Shown here piece by piece: positions 17,749 to 27,177 of a stretch of DNA of 64,000 nt (positions are counted from its first letter, which is position 1; each line of letters begins with the position of its first letter). The notes below the pieces were generated by a model. It was given only the letters and a program-made list of their open reading frames with translations. It had not been told where the DNA came from and did no database searches. Position numbers and translations under genes: made by a program. Source of the DNA: Planctomicrobium piriforme (lineage in GTDB: Bacteria > Planctomycetota > Planctomycetia > Planctomycetales > Planctomycetaceae); assembly GCF_900113665.1 (NCBI RefSeq), contig NZ_FOQD01000004.1, positions 186,001 through 250,000 on the forward strand, written 5' to 3'.

Positions 17749-19013
17749 TACGGGGTCACATTCACGTTGCCCAGGCCGGGCCAAGGGTAATAGAAGTCCG
17801 CGTTGCGGTTGTCCTTCCGGGCAAGGCCGCGGGTTCTTACGTCCGCCCACTTCGCCTCATCGAGGAGTTGATTGGCGATCTGACGCAACAGCGGGAAGTC
17901 CTTGCGCTGCGTCTTGCCGGCGTAATCGGCGACCGCCAGTTTCAGGAAGCACTGCCACGTCGCATCCGCTTCGATGTCGATGGGGTCGCCGATCGTGTAC
18001 TTCTTCGAAGAGTAGGCCGACGGCGAAACGAGTTCGGCATCCAGCAGCAGTTCTGTCGCCGATGTCACGTCCATCACGATCCGCTGTTCGGCGTAGGGTG
18101 CGGCATCGAATTCCAGTTCGCCTTCCGGCAGGTCGGTCGCAGATGTCCCGAAGCGAATCACGCTCCCGATCATGCGGTCCGTCCAGGCAGTCCCTGTGCC
18201 GGTCACGACATTCCCGCTGACTCCGCTGATCGTTCCAGTGCTGTACTGCAGGGCCCCAGTGAAGTTGGAGATGGGACGAGGAGTCGCCGTATAACTGAAG
18301 TCGTAGGTTCGCGCCGTGTTCGGATAGGGATAGAACTCGACAGCCAGTGACCCGTACCGACCCGTGGCGCCGCGAATCGCATATCGCCGAGGTGAGCCGA
18401 AGCAGTAATCGCGACTCTCTGTCAGTTCATCCGGAGAGACTTGTTCCGGCCACTCGTCGTCCGCATCCAGTTCGCTCCCGCGTCGAAAGTCGATCGGCAA
18501 CGGGTACTCGACACGGTAGAGGTTGTACGCGGTCCCCGATGCCACATCGGCGGTCGGGCACTTTCCCGGAACCAGCGTCACGACGGTGCTGGAGACCCGC
18601 GATTCAATGTCGTATTCGACGTTGGCGATCACGATCCGGTAGTCCCGCACGTCGGATGGCCAGGTCGCGCCGGTCAGCGTCAACTGCCGTTCATTAACTC
18701 CGCCGGTCAGATCGAACGCCACGGTCCCGTCGTCCTGGTTGGCGACGGTCGAGATGCGGCCCCGACGGTTCAGGTACGACCATTCGTGCAGCGTTGGAAA
18801 CAGGTCGTAGACATCAGACACCGCCCGTGCGGCCAGCTTCAGGCCTTTGCCGATGGTCTTCGCGTCGAAGTGATCGAGGACGGCGTTCACCGCATCCTGA
18901 AACGTGTAGATCCGAATCGGTCGACCGGCGTACGGTTTGACCGGACGGTAGTCCACGCCCGCGGTTTGCGAGGGCAACGGAGAGACTGCTGAACCGTCGT
19001 TTGATGTGGGCAT
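17748..19013 (-). CDS. Head-tail adaptor-like protein with beta insertion
   Basis: 421 residues. The N-terminus (TFQDAVNAVLDHFDAKTIGK) and C-terminus (CFLKLAVADYAGKTQRKDFP, LLRQIANQLLDEAKWADVR) are helical and resemble phage adaptor or tail-tubular-A-like proteins. The middle carries the motif GTGTAWTDRMIGSVIRFG, typical of a beta-barrel insertion in virion connector proteins. It precedes completion and tube genes. A neck role is inferred from the fold pattern and the order. Confidence 0.55.
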   Translation of the reverse strand: MPTSNDGSAVSPLPSQTAGVDYRPVKPYAGRPIRIYTFQDAVNAVLDHFDAKTIGKGLKLAARAVSDVYDLFPTLHEWSYLNRRGRISTVANQDDGTVAFDLTGGVNERQLTLTGATWPSDVRDYRIVIANVEYDIESRVSSTVVTLVPGKCPTADVASGTAYNLYRVEYPLPIDFRRGSELDADDEWPEQVSPDELTESRDYCFGSPRRYAIRGATGRYGSLAVEFYPYPNTARTYDFSYTATPRPISNFTGALQYSTGTISGVSGNVVTGTGTAWTDRMIGSVIRFGTSATDLPEGELEFDAAPYAEQRIVMDVTSATELLLDAELVSPSAYSSKKYTIGDPIDIEADATWQCFLKLAVADYAGKTQRKDFPLLRQIANQLLDEAKWADVRTRGLARKDNRNADFYYPWPGLGNVNVTP

Positions 19014-19016
19014 GGG

Positions 19017-19319
19017 TTATTGCACCGTGCGAAGCGCCCGGCCGAGCCAGGTATTCAGTGAAGCCGCAGTTGATCCACTCAAGACACAGCGGACCTTGCA
19101 GGGAGGCAGTTCAAATCGCACCGTGCCGGCGGCGGTCATCGAGATCGACGTGACATCGACCCAGTTCGTGGGCGTGCCAGTCGGGTCATCAGGGCTCATC
19201 TGGAGCTTGACTGTGCCGCTGCCGAAGGTGCTATTGGCGATCATTACACCAACGCCGCCCGGCCAGTCGAACGCAGTAGAATTTCCATCCGCAGTCTGTG
19301 CAGCAAAAGGCTGAATCAT
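19017..19319 (-). CDS. Small beta-sandwich virion protein
   Basis: 100 residues: DGNSTAFDWPGGVGVMIANS, FGSGTVKLQMSPDD and NWVDVTSISM form the beta-strand pattern common in small neck or decoration proteins that bind as trimers. One base separates it from the 192-residue gene start. The function is assigned only to class. Confidence 0.55.
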   Translation of the reverse strand: MIQPFAAQTADGNSTAFDWPGGVGVMIANSTFGSGTVKLQMSPDDPTGTPTNWVDVTSISMTAAGTVRFELPPCKVRCVLSGSTAASLNTWLGRALRTVQ

Positions 19320-19898
19320 TTACGTCCACTCCACATAGGCGCTGCCGTTCCAGATCTGCCACTGAGAGTCAGCGGTGCTGTACTGGAATCGAATTGGGTT
19401 CGGGAAATTGACGCTCGGGTGATCGCGCCAGCCGTAGTACACGACGTTGTCGTCGAGGCCGAATGTGACTTCACCGTCGTCATCGGTGATCGATGTGCCA
19501 GCCCTTGTTCCGTCTTGGGTGTACGGACTGTCGATCGAGACCCAGCACTTCACGCCGGCGACGGGTGTTCCAGAGACTTCGCTGGTCCAGACGAGTTGGC
19601 GGGAACCGGGGCCGGCTACGTTCGTCTGATTGGCGATGTATGCGCTGATCCAGTACGTCCCTGTTCCCGCCCCAGTGACCTGCACAGCATCATTACCCCG
19701 CCATTCGCCGCCCTCGAAAATATCTGCTTGATAAAACCCTTCCGGGATCGTGTTAAACGGAGTCGCATACTGCCGAGTCGAACCACTCTCCACCGCCACG
19801 CCGGTTCCCGAAATCGACGATCCACCCGTGAGCGGCGTCAGGACCACCGTGTAGTTCAGGATGCCCGTTGTACGAGCGATGAAGTTGATGCTGGCCAT
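19320..19898 (-). CDS. Ig/prealbumin-like virion protein
   Basis: 192 residues. The C-terminal half contains GTPVAGVKCWVSIDSPYTQD and GTSITDDDGEVTFGLDDNVV, the signature of a prealbumin-like or carboxypeptidase-regulatory-like beta domain (a P-L-A-G-V strand, then T-D-D-G...F). The N-terminal half is another beta segment. Such domains decorate phage tails and capsids. It lies among neck and tail genes. Confidence 0.55.
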   Translation of the reverse strand: MASINFIARTTGILNYTVVLTPLTGGSSISGTGVAVESGSTRQYATPFNTIPEGFYQADIFEGGEWRGNDAVQVTGAGTGTYWISAYIANQTNVAGPGSRQLVWTSEVSGTPVAGVKCWVSIDSPYTQDGTRAGTSITDDDGEVTFGLDDNVVYYGWRDHPSVNFPNPIRFQYSTADSQWQIWNGSAYVEWT

Positions 19899-20207
19899 TT
19901 ACTCGGTCGTTTTCTCGTCAAGGAAATCGCACACCTGACCGTAAACCCATGGGTTCTGTTCGACTTGGCAGAATCGCGATTTGAGCATCGCGACTTCCGT
20001 TGCGGTCCACTCCTTTGCGTTCTCGTTCAGCTTGCCGATGGCCTTATAGAACTTGTAGCGTTCGTCTTCGCTGACTGGATGATTCGGCACATTCACTGCC
20101 AGCAGCGTCCCGATGATCCGCTGCCCGATGGTGAGCTTCTTGCCGTCCGGCAACTCGGCGTCTTTTCCGTCAAGCTCTTTCAGGCATTTGTTGAAATCGA
20201 GAGTCAT
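19899..20207 (-). CDS. Small phage protein, tail-chaperone-like pattern
   Basis: 102 residues. LKELDGKDAELPDGKKLTIG followed by QRIIGTLLAVNVPN and a Lys/Tyr helix matches a recurrent phage pattern (L-D-G-K...DGK-L-T-L-G...AL) that I associate with small conserved helical proteins next to tail genes. The predicted fold is mostly helical. The function is unknown. Confidence 0.5.
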   Translation of the reverse strand: MTLDFNKCLKELDGKDAELPDGKKLTIGQRIIGTLLAVNVPNHPVSEDERYKFYKAIGKLNENAKEWTATEVAMLKSRFCQVEQNPWVYGQVCDFLDEKTTE

Positions 20208-20226
20208 CGTTTCTTTCTCAGGAAAA

Positions 20227-21798
20227 TTATGCGGAACCTTTAATGAGTCCTTGCAGGACTCCGGCGGCTTGGAGGGCGTTGGCGAGGGCGATTAGTCCGT
20301 CAGCCTGCGTCTGCGAGAAACCGTAGGGAGTGATGTTTGTGGCCGGGGTTGTTGCCACTGCGGCCTGAGCGGCACTCGCAACCTGGTAGAGCTTGATGAT
20401 CTGGCCGGATTCCGTTTTGAAAGTCGGGCAGGCGTTGGCGGCGGCAGCATCCGAAGAGTACATCGAAAAGGTGTCGGCAGGCTGCGTGCCCGAGGGGGCC
20501 GTCCCGGTGAACATCGTCAACGTCATAGTCGCGGAAGTCGGATATGTCGTCGTGCCAATGTTCAGGTTAGCGTTGAAGTAGTTGTTGGCTGTGGAGACGT
20601 TGTAAATAGAGAATTGGCCGGTTGGAACAGTCAATGCTCCGATAACAATATTGGAGTTGTTGGTCGCAATGGTGGCTTGGGCTTCGATCATCAGGCCGCA
20701 TTGGCCGGTGACTGTCGTGCCGGCGGTGTTGAATCCGTTGAGAATGCGGATTCCGACTGAACGGGTGACGGTGGAAGAAATTGCATGGCCGGAAGATGAG
20801 ATCCCGCGAACCGAGAGAGCAGCGACGTCTGTGACTGTTCCTAGCGACGCCAAGGCACTCGTCAGGGAAAGACCTGTCAAGAACGCGGCATTACAGCCCG
20901 TGATCGTGCCGGCGTTGATCGGACGACATTCACCAAAGATGGATGCTGTCCCGGCGTTGATCGCTCCCGTGTGATTGATGCCGGCTTGATCGTATGTCAG
21001 TGTCATCGAGAAGACACGAAAGTTCGCAGCCGTGTTGGCAACGGCTTTGATAGCAGCTTCGTTCCGCATCGCCAAAACCGTGCCTGACGTGTCGGTAAAC
21101 TCACCGTAAACCGCCGTCACGTTCTGCGCTGTCATCGCCGAACCGCCGGCGATTCCGGTTCGTGATCGGAGACTCCGCATCATCCCGTCTGAGTACAGCC
21201 CTTCGTCTGCGAGACCGAGATTGATTCTCCCGGTGAGGTCCATATGAGTCGTTGTTGCGTAGCCGGGCAAATCAGAACTGGCAATAGTGTTCCAGGCGGG
21301 GGCAGCGGAAACTGAGCCATTTCCAGTCTGCGTTAGAAAAAGCTTCGTCGTTGTCGTGTTCCCGGCGAGTTCCGCGAGCATGTTCGCGCCCGAAGCGTAC
21401 CGGATGCCGCCGAGCGTCGCTGTCGCCAGTCCATTTCCACCATTAACCACCGGCAGCGTTCCAGTGACTTTGGTTGTCAGGTCGATAGAACCGACAAGCA
21501 TTGCGTTCGTGATCTTGCCTGCGCCAATCGAAACAGCACCGGTACTGGCAATCGTTGCATCACCAGACATCGCCACAGGTGCATAAGCAGTTCCGCCCGC
21601 GTTACCAATCAGCAGTTGGCCGGCACTAGGTGCAGTGTTCGGCACAACAGCAGACCGGGTTTGTACGTCGTTCGTGACATTCCCGAGTCCCACGTCACTC
21701 TTCGAAACCGTCACATCCGCAGACAACGGATGCCCGTTGACTGTCCGCGTTTCCGGAACAGCCCCAATGTCTTCGGGCAGTGGAATCCAGTTGATCAT
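20227..21798 (-). CDS. Tail fibre protein
   Basis: 523 residues from the ATG at 21798, overlapping the tailspike stop (ATGA); an upstream extension to 21849 is rejected. The N-terminus has VNGHPLSADVTVSKSDVGLG and NVTNDVQT, the classic fibre repeat that links shaft domains. The rest is Thr/Ala/Gly/Asn-rich beta sequence typical of trimeric fibres, with a short helical tail (ADGLIALANALQAAG). It lies next to the pectate-lyase-like spike. It probably carries receptor binding. Confidence 0.75.
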   Translation of the reverse strand: MINWIPLPEDIGAVPETRTVNGHPLSADVTVSKSDVGLGNVTNDVQTRSAVVPNTAPSAGQLLIGNAGGTAYAPVAMSGDATIASTGAVSIGAGKITNAMLVGSIDLTTKVTGTLPVVNGGNGLATATLGGIRYASGANMLAELAGNTTTTKLFLTQTGNGSVSAAPAWNTIASSDLPGYATTTHMDLTGRINLGLADEGLYSDGMMRSLRSRTGIAGGSAMTAQNVTAVYGEFTDTSGTVLAMRNEAAIKAVANTAANFRVFSMTLTYDQAGINHTGAINAGTASIFGECRPINAGTITGCNAAFLTGLSLTSALASLGTVTDVAALSVRGISSSGHAISSTVTRSVGIRILNGFNTAGTTVTGQCGLMIEAQATIATNNSNIVIGALTVPTGQFSIYNVSTANNYFNANLNIGTTTYPTSATMTLTMFTGTAPSGTQPADTFSMYSSDAAAANACPTFKTESGQIIKLYQVASAAQAAVATTPATNITPYGFSQTQADGLIALANALQAAGVLQGLIKGSA

Positions 21799-22781
21799 GT
21801 TGCCGCCTTTGCCGCGTACACCGAATTCCCCATGCACCCGCTCATCCACGCTTCGCTGCCAAAGTCCACGCCAGAGCAGCCACGCATCGCGAGCGTATGG
21901 AGCGGAGTCACAGCAGGGCGGTCTGGATCATTGCCAGTTCGGGTCATGCCCGGATTGATCGTCACGTTCACGCAATCGATCAACAGAATGTGCGTGTTCC
22001 GCAGTGGGTTGCCACGGACGATGCTGGCGGATCGCTGAAACTGGCAGGGACCGATCAGCAGGTTGTTGACGCCCCGTGCTTCGACAGCCGGGCCTTCGGT
22101 GCGATCAAAACGAATGCCGCTTAAGCTGTTGTCGTGCGCCGGTTCGTTCGCTTCCGGGTTGGTTTCAAACAGGAACCCGCCGCCGAACTCGACAGTCGAA
22201 TTGCTGATCTGATTGTCACTCGACCGGAAATGCACCGCCTGCTTCTTGCAGGTATTGAAGCAGCAGCCGCTCACTCGCGAGTCCGCGATATCCCGAATGC
22301 CGATTTGAAGCTGGTGAAACCGGCAGTTGGTGATCGTGCTTTCATGGCCGTGATACTGTCCGTCGATCCCGATGTTGTGTCGCAGGAACGTACAGGCATT
22401 GATGACGTTGTACCGACCGTGCGAATCTTCAGTCGCCGGCAGAAGAAGGCCGGTCTGTTCGTGTGCCCCGCCATCGAAGCAGATGCCGTCAATCCGGTTC
22501 ACCCCGGAGCAAACCATCATGTGTGCCTTGAGTGTTCCTGACCGACGCAGGATTGTGCCGTCAACCGGAGTGTCCCAGTAACTCGTCACACCCCGACCGT
22601 AGATCCCCATGCTTTCCGGCAGCGTCAGCGTCTGTTTCAGCAGGTACGTTCCGGCCGGAATCCACACGTCGCACTTGGCCGCCTGCGCCGCAGTGATCGT
22701 GGCTTGAATTGCGGGCGCATCATTCGCCACGCCATCGCCGACGGCTCCGAAGTCCAGCACTGACAGAAACATGCCGATCAC
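21795..22781 (-). CDS. Pectate-lyase-3-like tailspike
   Basis: 328 residues from a GTG at 22781 with GAGG 7 bases upstream (ATG at 22772 is the alternative). It opens with VLDFGAVGDGVANDAPAIQA, the hallmark of the Pectate_lyase_3 right-handed beta-helix family, and continues with beta-helix rungs such as HESTITNCRFHQLQIGIRDI and NQISNSTVEFGGGFLF. These proteins form tailspikes that often depolymerise surface polysaccharide. Catalytic residues cannot be assigned by eye. Confidence 0.75.
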   Translation of the reverse strand: MIGMFLSVLDFGAVGDGVANDAPAIQATITAAQAAKCDVWIPAGTYLLKQTLTLPESMGIYGRGVTSYWDTPVDGTILRRSGTLKAHMMVCSGVNRIDGICFDGGAHEQTGLLLPATEDSHGRYNVINACTFLRHNIGIDGQYHGHESTITNCRFHQLQIGIRDIADSRVSGCCFNTCKKQAVHFRSSDNQISNSTVEFGGGFLFETNPEANEPAHDNSLSGIRFDRTEGPAVEARGVNNLLIGPCQFQRSASIVRGNPLRNTHILLIDCVNVTINPGMTRTGNDPDRPAVTPLHTLAMRGCSGVDFGSEAWMSGCMGNSVYAAKAAT

Positions 22782-22783
22782 AA

Positions 22784-23152
22784 TCAGTCCTCGTAGAAAC
22801 GAAACTGCACCTTGCAGGCGGCGGTATTGGCCTGACCCCGCAGCGTGATCCCAGGCTTCAGGCGAAACGCATGGCATTCGCCGGGCTTGAGTCGCACCAT
22901 CGGAACCATGGCGCCGCCGCTCTCAGGGCCGATGTCGACGTAGTTGGTGCCATCCAGGTTGATGATCTCGCAGCGACCGACGGTCCCCAGATCCCCGAAG
23001 CCGATGACTTCCTCGGAAGTGCCGATCGACTGCATGGGCTCGTGGAGACCGATGGCATTCTGGACGATCTCTTTGCGATTCTGATCCCAGCGGTCGTTCA
23101 GGTTGCCATGGCTGATCGTCGACAGAATCGTGATGGAATAGGTTCCAGCCAT
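22784..23152 (-). CDS. Small beta-rich virion protein
   Basis: 122 residues. The pattern GTVGRCEIINLDGTNYVDIG, SGGAMVPMVRLKPGECHAFR and KVQFRFYED matches the small jelly-roll or sandwich virion proteins that precede tailspikes and sense surface contacts. It ends three bases before the tailspike start, so the two are probably co-translated. The function is inferred from class. Confidence 0.55.
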   Translation of the reverse strand: MAGTYSITILSTISHGNLNDRWDQNRKEIVQNAIGLHEPMQSIGTSEEVIGFGDLGTVGRCEIINLDGTNYVDIGPESGGAMVPMVRLKPGECHAFRLKPGITLRGQANTAACKVQFRFYED

Positions 23153-23191
23153 GATGCACCCCGCAGTAAACCATCAGATTCCGAGACAGAC

Positions 23192-23473
23192 TTACGACGC
23201 CAGAGCGGCGGCGATTTCACGGGCCACGCCCGCATCGCCGACCATGTTGCCGAGGTAACGCTGGGTGTAACCGTCAATCGCCGATCCGGCTTCAACGGCG
23301 GTCTCAAAGAGTGTGGCGGCCCGGTTGTCGGCCATTCCTTTTTGCAGGAACTCACGAGTCGCGGCGCTGAGGGTGCCAGTGCCGGCATCGATGATGTCTG
23401 CGATCTCTTCGCCGGCGGCGTTATTCGCCAGTCCGGTTTTCAGCAGTCTGCGTGCAAAGTTCGACAGGGCCAT
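23192..23473 (-). CDS. Small helical protein
   Basis: 93 residues, Ala/Gly/Leu-rich and predicted all-helical (SNFARRLLKTGLANNAAGEE, REFLQKGMADNRAATLFETA). A GGAG site precedes the ATG, and a strong palindrome copy (23492-23507) lies 18 bp upstream, so it probably begins a transcript. Position suggests a head-tail component; no family recognised. Confidence 0.55.
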   Translation of the reverse strand: MALSNFARRLLKTGLANNAAGEEIADIIDAGTGTLSAATREFLQKGMADNRAATLFETAVEAGSAIDGYTQRYLGNMVGDAGVAREIAAALAS

Positions 23474-23491
23474 GATCTGTGTCTCCAGTGG

Positions 23492-23507
23492 GTAACAACG
23501 ATGCTAC
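23492..23507 (-). promoter_or_regulatory. 16-bp palindrome upstream of the 93-aa gene
   Basis: GTAACAACGATGCTAC, 15 of 16 bases match the consensus. It lies 18 bp before the start at 23473. Confidence 0.6.
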
Positions 23508-23550
23508 TCTACAGATCCGACACGATCAGTGCGAGAGATTTCCGCTTTCG

Positions 23551-24240
23551 CTACTTCTGGCGGCCGTGCTTCTCGGTCACCATCTGCCGAATCTCCCCCT
23601 TGGTCTTCCGCTTCAGTTCGGGGTTTTTCGTGATGATTTCTCCGGCTTTCTTCACGACCAGGTCTTCCGCCAGGGCGACTCCGTTCTCCGGGGCATGCGG
23701 ATCTTTTTCCGGTTCCCGCCCCTTCACGTTCACCGCCCCTTCGCACGCCCAGCCACGTTTTTCGCAGACCTTGCGAATATGATCGCGGGCTCCTGAGAAT
23801 GGGACGTAAGCCTCTGGGTCGCCACGATATCTGGCAATTTCCGGCATATATTCCCCCGCCATCATATTGACGCCCTGCGCCGCCAGCTTCTTCTTGATGT
23901 CGTTGGCGTAGGTCTCGCCGTAGACCTGAGAGAAATGCTTGCGTCCCGACCAGAATGTGTCGTTGGTGTTCACCCGGGCCGACTGCTGCATCGCCGCCAT
24001 GGCAGCAAAGGTGTGACTGCTCCTCTTCCGCCGGCTGACCATGTACAGCGCCAGCACCGTCAGACCGTGCCCCTGTCCGTTGTGGCAGACGAGACGATTC
24101 GCCCGTTCCAGCAGGTCCGGTTCCCGCTCCAGTTGCGGGTACTTCGCCAAGGCCTCGGCAGCATCGGGCGGCACGGCCAGCAGGTCGACGTGAGCGCGGA
24201 GGTGTGGGTGAATCTTGAGAAACGGTTCGAGCCAGTCCAT
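23551..24240 (-). CDS. Protein encoded next to the portal
   Basis: 229 residues, basic, mixed helical. It contains SRRKRSSHTFAAMAAMQQSA and a Lys-rich C-terminus (KKAGEIITKNPELKRKTKGE). It follows the portal gene by 12 bp. It could be a head-morphogenesis or minor capsid protein, but no recognised domain is visible. Confidence 0.5.
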   Translation of the reverse strand: MDWLEPFLKIHPHLRAHVDLLAVPPDAAEALAKYPQLEREPDLLERANRLVCHNGQGHGLTVLALYMVSRRKRSSHTFAAMAAMQQSARVNTNDTFWSGRKHFSQVYGETYANDIKKKLAAQGVNMMAGEYMPEIARYRGDPEAYVPFSGARDHIRKVCEKRGWACEGAVNVKGREPEKDPHAPENGVALAEDLVVKKAGEIITKNPELKRKTKGEIRQMVTEKHGRQK

Positions 24241-24252
24241 GGGGTGTTCTCC

Positions 24253-26550
24253 TTACGCTTTCGATCCAGCGGGTTTCGGTTTCGCAGCGGCCTGAGCCTT
24301 AGTCGCCTGCACCTTGGCCTGATTTATCTCTTCAGACTGCTTGAGTTGCAGCATTCCCTGGGCAGCCTGCTGGGCGAGCTGCAACTGGAACTCTTCTGCG
24401 GACTGCCGCATGTCCTGAACGTGGGCGTCCTGATCCTGCATCAGCTTCTGCTCGCCGCCGGCCTTGTTGAACAGCAACGAGAGTTGACCCTTCGCGGAGT
24501 CGGCGTCCAGCTTCTGGCGAGCCTGTTCGGCCTGCAGACCGGCCAACTGCAACTTGGCCTGCGACTCCTGCTGCTTCCCTTCGATCTCCAGTTGCTTGCC
24601 CTGCATCTCCAGTTGAGCCAGTTGCAGGTCCGCTTCGATCTTCGGATCGGGCTGAGGGGGCTGCGGAGGGGGGAACATGACGCCGCTGAGGTCGGTGTCG
24701 TGATAATCGCCCCACTTCTGCATCAGTTCGTTGACCTGCGTGAAGTCCCCGGTCTGCGTGCCATACGCCTGCGCCACCGGCAGGAACAGCGACATGACCT
24801 GCTGGTAGTTCGCCACGTCCCGGTCACGGTTGGGCCGCCGGATCGAAGCCGCGGCAATCGAGTAGCCCATCTGCCGCATGACCGATTCGACGTCGCTGCT
24901 CATGACGTGCTGTTCCCACAGCATCCGTCCCAACGGTCCCATCCGGGCCTCGACGTGTTCCCCAGTCACAAACTGCCGGGCCACCATCGCCTCGACCGCC
25001 GCCATCTCCGACTGCCAGGCGACCACCTGATTCTGCATGAACTCCGGTCGAGCCCCGACAGCGCGAGACCGGGCGGCCGTTGCTTCTGCCGTGCGGTCCT
25101 GCGTGCCGTTCTCATTGCGACCGTACGCGCTCTCGGTCATACCCGTTCGTTTCTCGAACAACTCCTCAGCAAGTTCAACGATCCTCCATGCGTCCTCCCG
25201 AGTCTCAGGTTGCTGAAGGACCATGACCTTTTCGCGGATATCAGTAATTCCCGCTGGAACCGGAATGACGACCTGATCTTTTCCTTCCTCAAGATATTTC
25301 TTGAAGTCATCCAAGTGCGGGCCTGCCACTGCCCAGAAGTCGCGGCAACTTGACCAGATGCGATTCGAAAGCCATGGCACCATGAAATTGATGAACTTCA
25401 ATTCCCCCATTGCCGGTGCCAGAGGCGGAATCGGCCAGGCGGAGTCCGGGTCGGGGTAGAAGTCCAGCAGTTGCACCGGCCAGCGGTCATCCTGCCAGAG
25501 CGGGATCGGCCAACTGAACATCTCCTTGATCTCGGCATCCGTTGCACCCGGATTGTTCGGTCCGCTGGGTCGAAACGCCGCCGTCGGGCAGTTCAGCGGG
25601 TACGGCACATTCGCCGCGATCGCCAGATAGGCGTACTTCCCCACGACGTCGTCGAGGTGATTGCGGACGGAGTCGGGCATCCCGGTCATTCGCGCGCCGA
25701 CGCCGCACTTGCTGAAGATTTCATACCAGACGACCAGATCGTTCGTCTGGCCGTTCGCCCGGTGCATGTTGGCGGTGCCGTCCTGCGTCTGCACTTCCGC
25801 ATAGTGCCAGCAGCTTTCGAGACTCGCCCGACCCTTGAGTGACCCCGCCGGCAGTTCGAAGCGTTCTTCCAATGAGCGGTAATCGTCAACGTGCCGAATG
25901 GCGATGAACTTCGCCTGGCCGATCTTCTTGAAGTCCGGGTCAATCAGCAGGTTCTCGGGTTCCTCGCGGAAGCAGCCGGTCAGGACGCGGCCAGAGCCTG
26001 GCATGATGTAAGGCCGGGTCGTCATCACTCCGCGGCCCTTGATGAGGGCGTCCAGGAGCGACATCCACGAGTGACCAGAGAGGCCGCCTTCGGGGAGTTC
26101 CCCAGGCGTGTAATTCAGCCAATCCTGCAACAGCATCGCCACAATCTCATTATTGTTGTCTGCTTGCTGCTGTTGCTGCATCAGGGACTGCACATACATC
26201 TGCGACATCGGGTCTTGCGGCAGCATCTCGGGCGAGATCGCCAGCGGTCGCTTCGGCTCGACGGTTCTGTAGGGGACGTTCCAGAACAGGTTCGGCGCCA
26301 TGATGGCGACGTACTCGAACGCCTTGTTGATCGAAATCCGGAACCGGGGGGCTTCGACACCCTTCCAGAACTTGCGGGAGTAGTCGGGGTTCCACATCGC
26401 GGCGGCCGACTTCGAGTAGAACATCATGCACTCGTCCGCCAGCTCCTTCCAGTGCTTGCGGGACTTGTGCGCGGCCTCGATCTTGGTCAGCCAGCTTGTC
26501 GTCAGCGGGCGAAGAAACTCGTAGTCCGAGTTGAAGAGATTGGAGTCCAT
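24253..26550 (-). CDS. Portal protein
   Basis: 765 residues, the length of large portals of the P22/podovirus type. Helical N-terminus (WLTKIEAAHKSRKHWKELAD), then APRFRISINKAFEYVAIMAP and a wing/stem region with SRAVGARPEFMQNQVVAWQS. The C-terminal 150 residues form a long Gln/Lys/Glu/Ala coiled coil (PDPKIEADLQLAQLEMQGKQ), a barrel-like extension typical of portals. It sits two genes downstream of the large terminase. It would form the dodecameric ring at the capsid vertex. Confidence 0.8.
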   Translation of the reverse strand: MDSNLFNSDYEFLRPLTTSWLTKIEAAHKSRKHWKELADECMMFYSKSAAAMWNPDYSRKFWKGVEAPRFRISINKAFEYVAIMAPNLFWNVPYRTVEPKRPLAISPEMLPQDPMSQMYVQSLMQQQQQADNNNEIVAMLLQDWLNYTPGELPEGGLSGHSWMSLLDALIKGRGVMTTRPYIMPGSGRVLTGCFREEPENLLIDPDFKKIGQAKFIAIRHVDDYRSLEERFELPAGSLKGRASLESCWHYAEVQTQDGTANMHRANGQTNDLVVWYEIFSKCGVGARMTGMPDSVRNHLDDVVGKYAYLAIAANVPYPLNCPTAAFRPSGPNNPGATDAEIKEMFSWPIPLWQDDRWPVQLLDFYPDPDSAWPIPPLAPAMGELKFINFMVPWLSNRIWSSCRDFWAVAGPHLDDFKKYLEEGKDQVVIPVPAGITDIREKVMVLQQPETREDAWRIVELAEELFEKRTGMTESAYGRNENGTQDRTAEATAARSRAVGARPEFMQNQVVAWQSEMAAVEAMVARQFVTGEHVEARMGPLGRMLWEQHVMSSDVESVMRQMGYSIAAASIRRPNRDRDVANYQQVMSLFLPVAQAYGTQTGDFTQVNELMQKWGDYHDTDLSGVMFPPPQPPQPDPKIEADLQLAQLEMQGKQLEIEGKQQESQAKLQLAGLQAEQARQKLDADSAKGQLSLLFNKAGGEQKLMQDQDAHVQDMRQSAEEFQLQLAQQAAQGMLQLKQSEEINQAKVQATKAQAAAKPKPAGSKA

Positions 26551-26573
26551 CGTCCGTCCTTGCTGGTCGCAGT

Positions 26574-26591
26574 GTTGCTACACGATGCTAC
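26574..26591 (-). promoter_or_regulatory. Divergent palindrome copy upstream of the portal
   Basis: GTTGCTACACGATGCTAC, a rearranged relative of the consensus with a repeated GCTAC element, 23 bp before the portal start. Included as a weaker copy. Confidence 0.4.
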
Positions 26592-26595
26592 AGAC

Positions 26596-26622
26596 AAAAA
26601 GCCGCCCCGGAAAGAGGCGGCT
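26596..26622 (-). terminator. Rho-independent terminator after the 154-aa gene
   Basis: AGCCGCC (26600-26606) pairs with GGCGGCT (26616-26622). On the minus strand the stem is followed by TTTTTG. It lies between the 154-residue gene and the portal, with the portal's own upstream elements beyond it. Confidence 0.75.
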
Positions 26623-26649
26623 GGCGGAAGGTGGGTGTGGCGGCGGACT

Positions 26650-27114
26650 TCAGGCGGTGGGCGGCGGGCTGCTGGGAGACTGCCCACCGGATTCGAGTTC
26701 CTTCCGCTTCTGAGCCGCTTCGGCTTGGCGCTGCTGTTCATCGAGCAGATCCTGGTGGCGACGTGCCAGCAGGCGTTCGTGATAAACGTAATGCGCTTTG
26801 GCGGGACTTTTGCCGTCCGGGTAGGCCCAGACTCCGCACTGCTGTTTGACGCTCAGCGGCGAAGTGCCCTGCATAATCGGGTCATCTTTGTAATACACGC
26901 CCTGTTTGTGAATCGGCATTCCCCGCGGAGGAAGGATCGTCAAAGTGACCCGGCCAGGGGCCTCGATCTTGGTCACAATAGCGGCCTGCTGGTTCTCAGA
27001 CTCAACCTTCCCTTTGGCATACCAGACGACGGACGTACTGATGGGCGGCGTTGGTAGTGGGCTGCCCATGTCATCTTTGACTTTCCTGATTTGCATGGGA
27101 ATCGACGTGTTCAT
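26650..27114 (-). CDS. Conserved-looking phage protein between terminase and portal
   Basis: 154 residues from the ATG at 27114, placed 8 bases after AGGAG; a second ATG at 27120 is too close to it. N-terminal beta strands (VKDDMGSPLPTPPISTSVVW; ENQQAAIVTKIEAPGRVTLT) are followed by a helical, Glu/Gln/Lys-rich tail with a Pro/Ser end. A palindrome copy lies 46 bp upstream. Flanked by a terminator. The function is unknown. Confidence 0.6.
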   Translation of the reverse strand: MNTSIPMQIRKVKDDMGSPLPTPPISTSVVWYAKGKVESENQQAAIVTKIEAPGRVTLTILPPRGMPIHKQGVYYKDDPIMQGTSPLSVKQQCGVWAYPDGKSPAKAHYVYHERLLARRHQDLLDEQQRQAEAAQKRKELESGGQSPSSPPPTA

Positions 27115-27160
27115 AAACATTGCTCCTGAACTGTGAGAGGGTTGTGGCAATCTTCAGACT

Positions 27161-27176
27161 GTAGCACCGTTGCATC
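27161..27176 (-). promoter_or_regulatory. 16-bp palindrome upstream of the 154-aa gene
   Basis: GTAGCACCGTTGCATC, just after the terminase stop and 46 bp before the start at 27114. A further degenerate half-site lies at 27144-27159. Confidence 0.5.
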
Positions 27177-27177
27177 C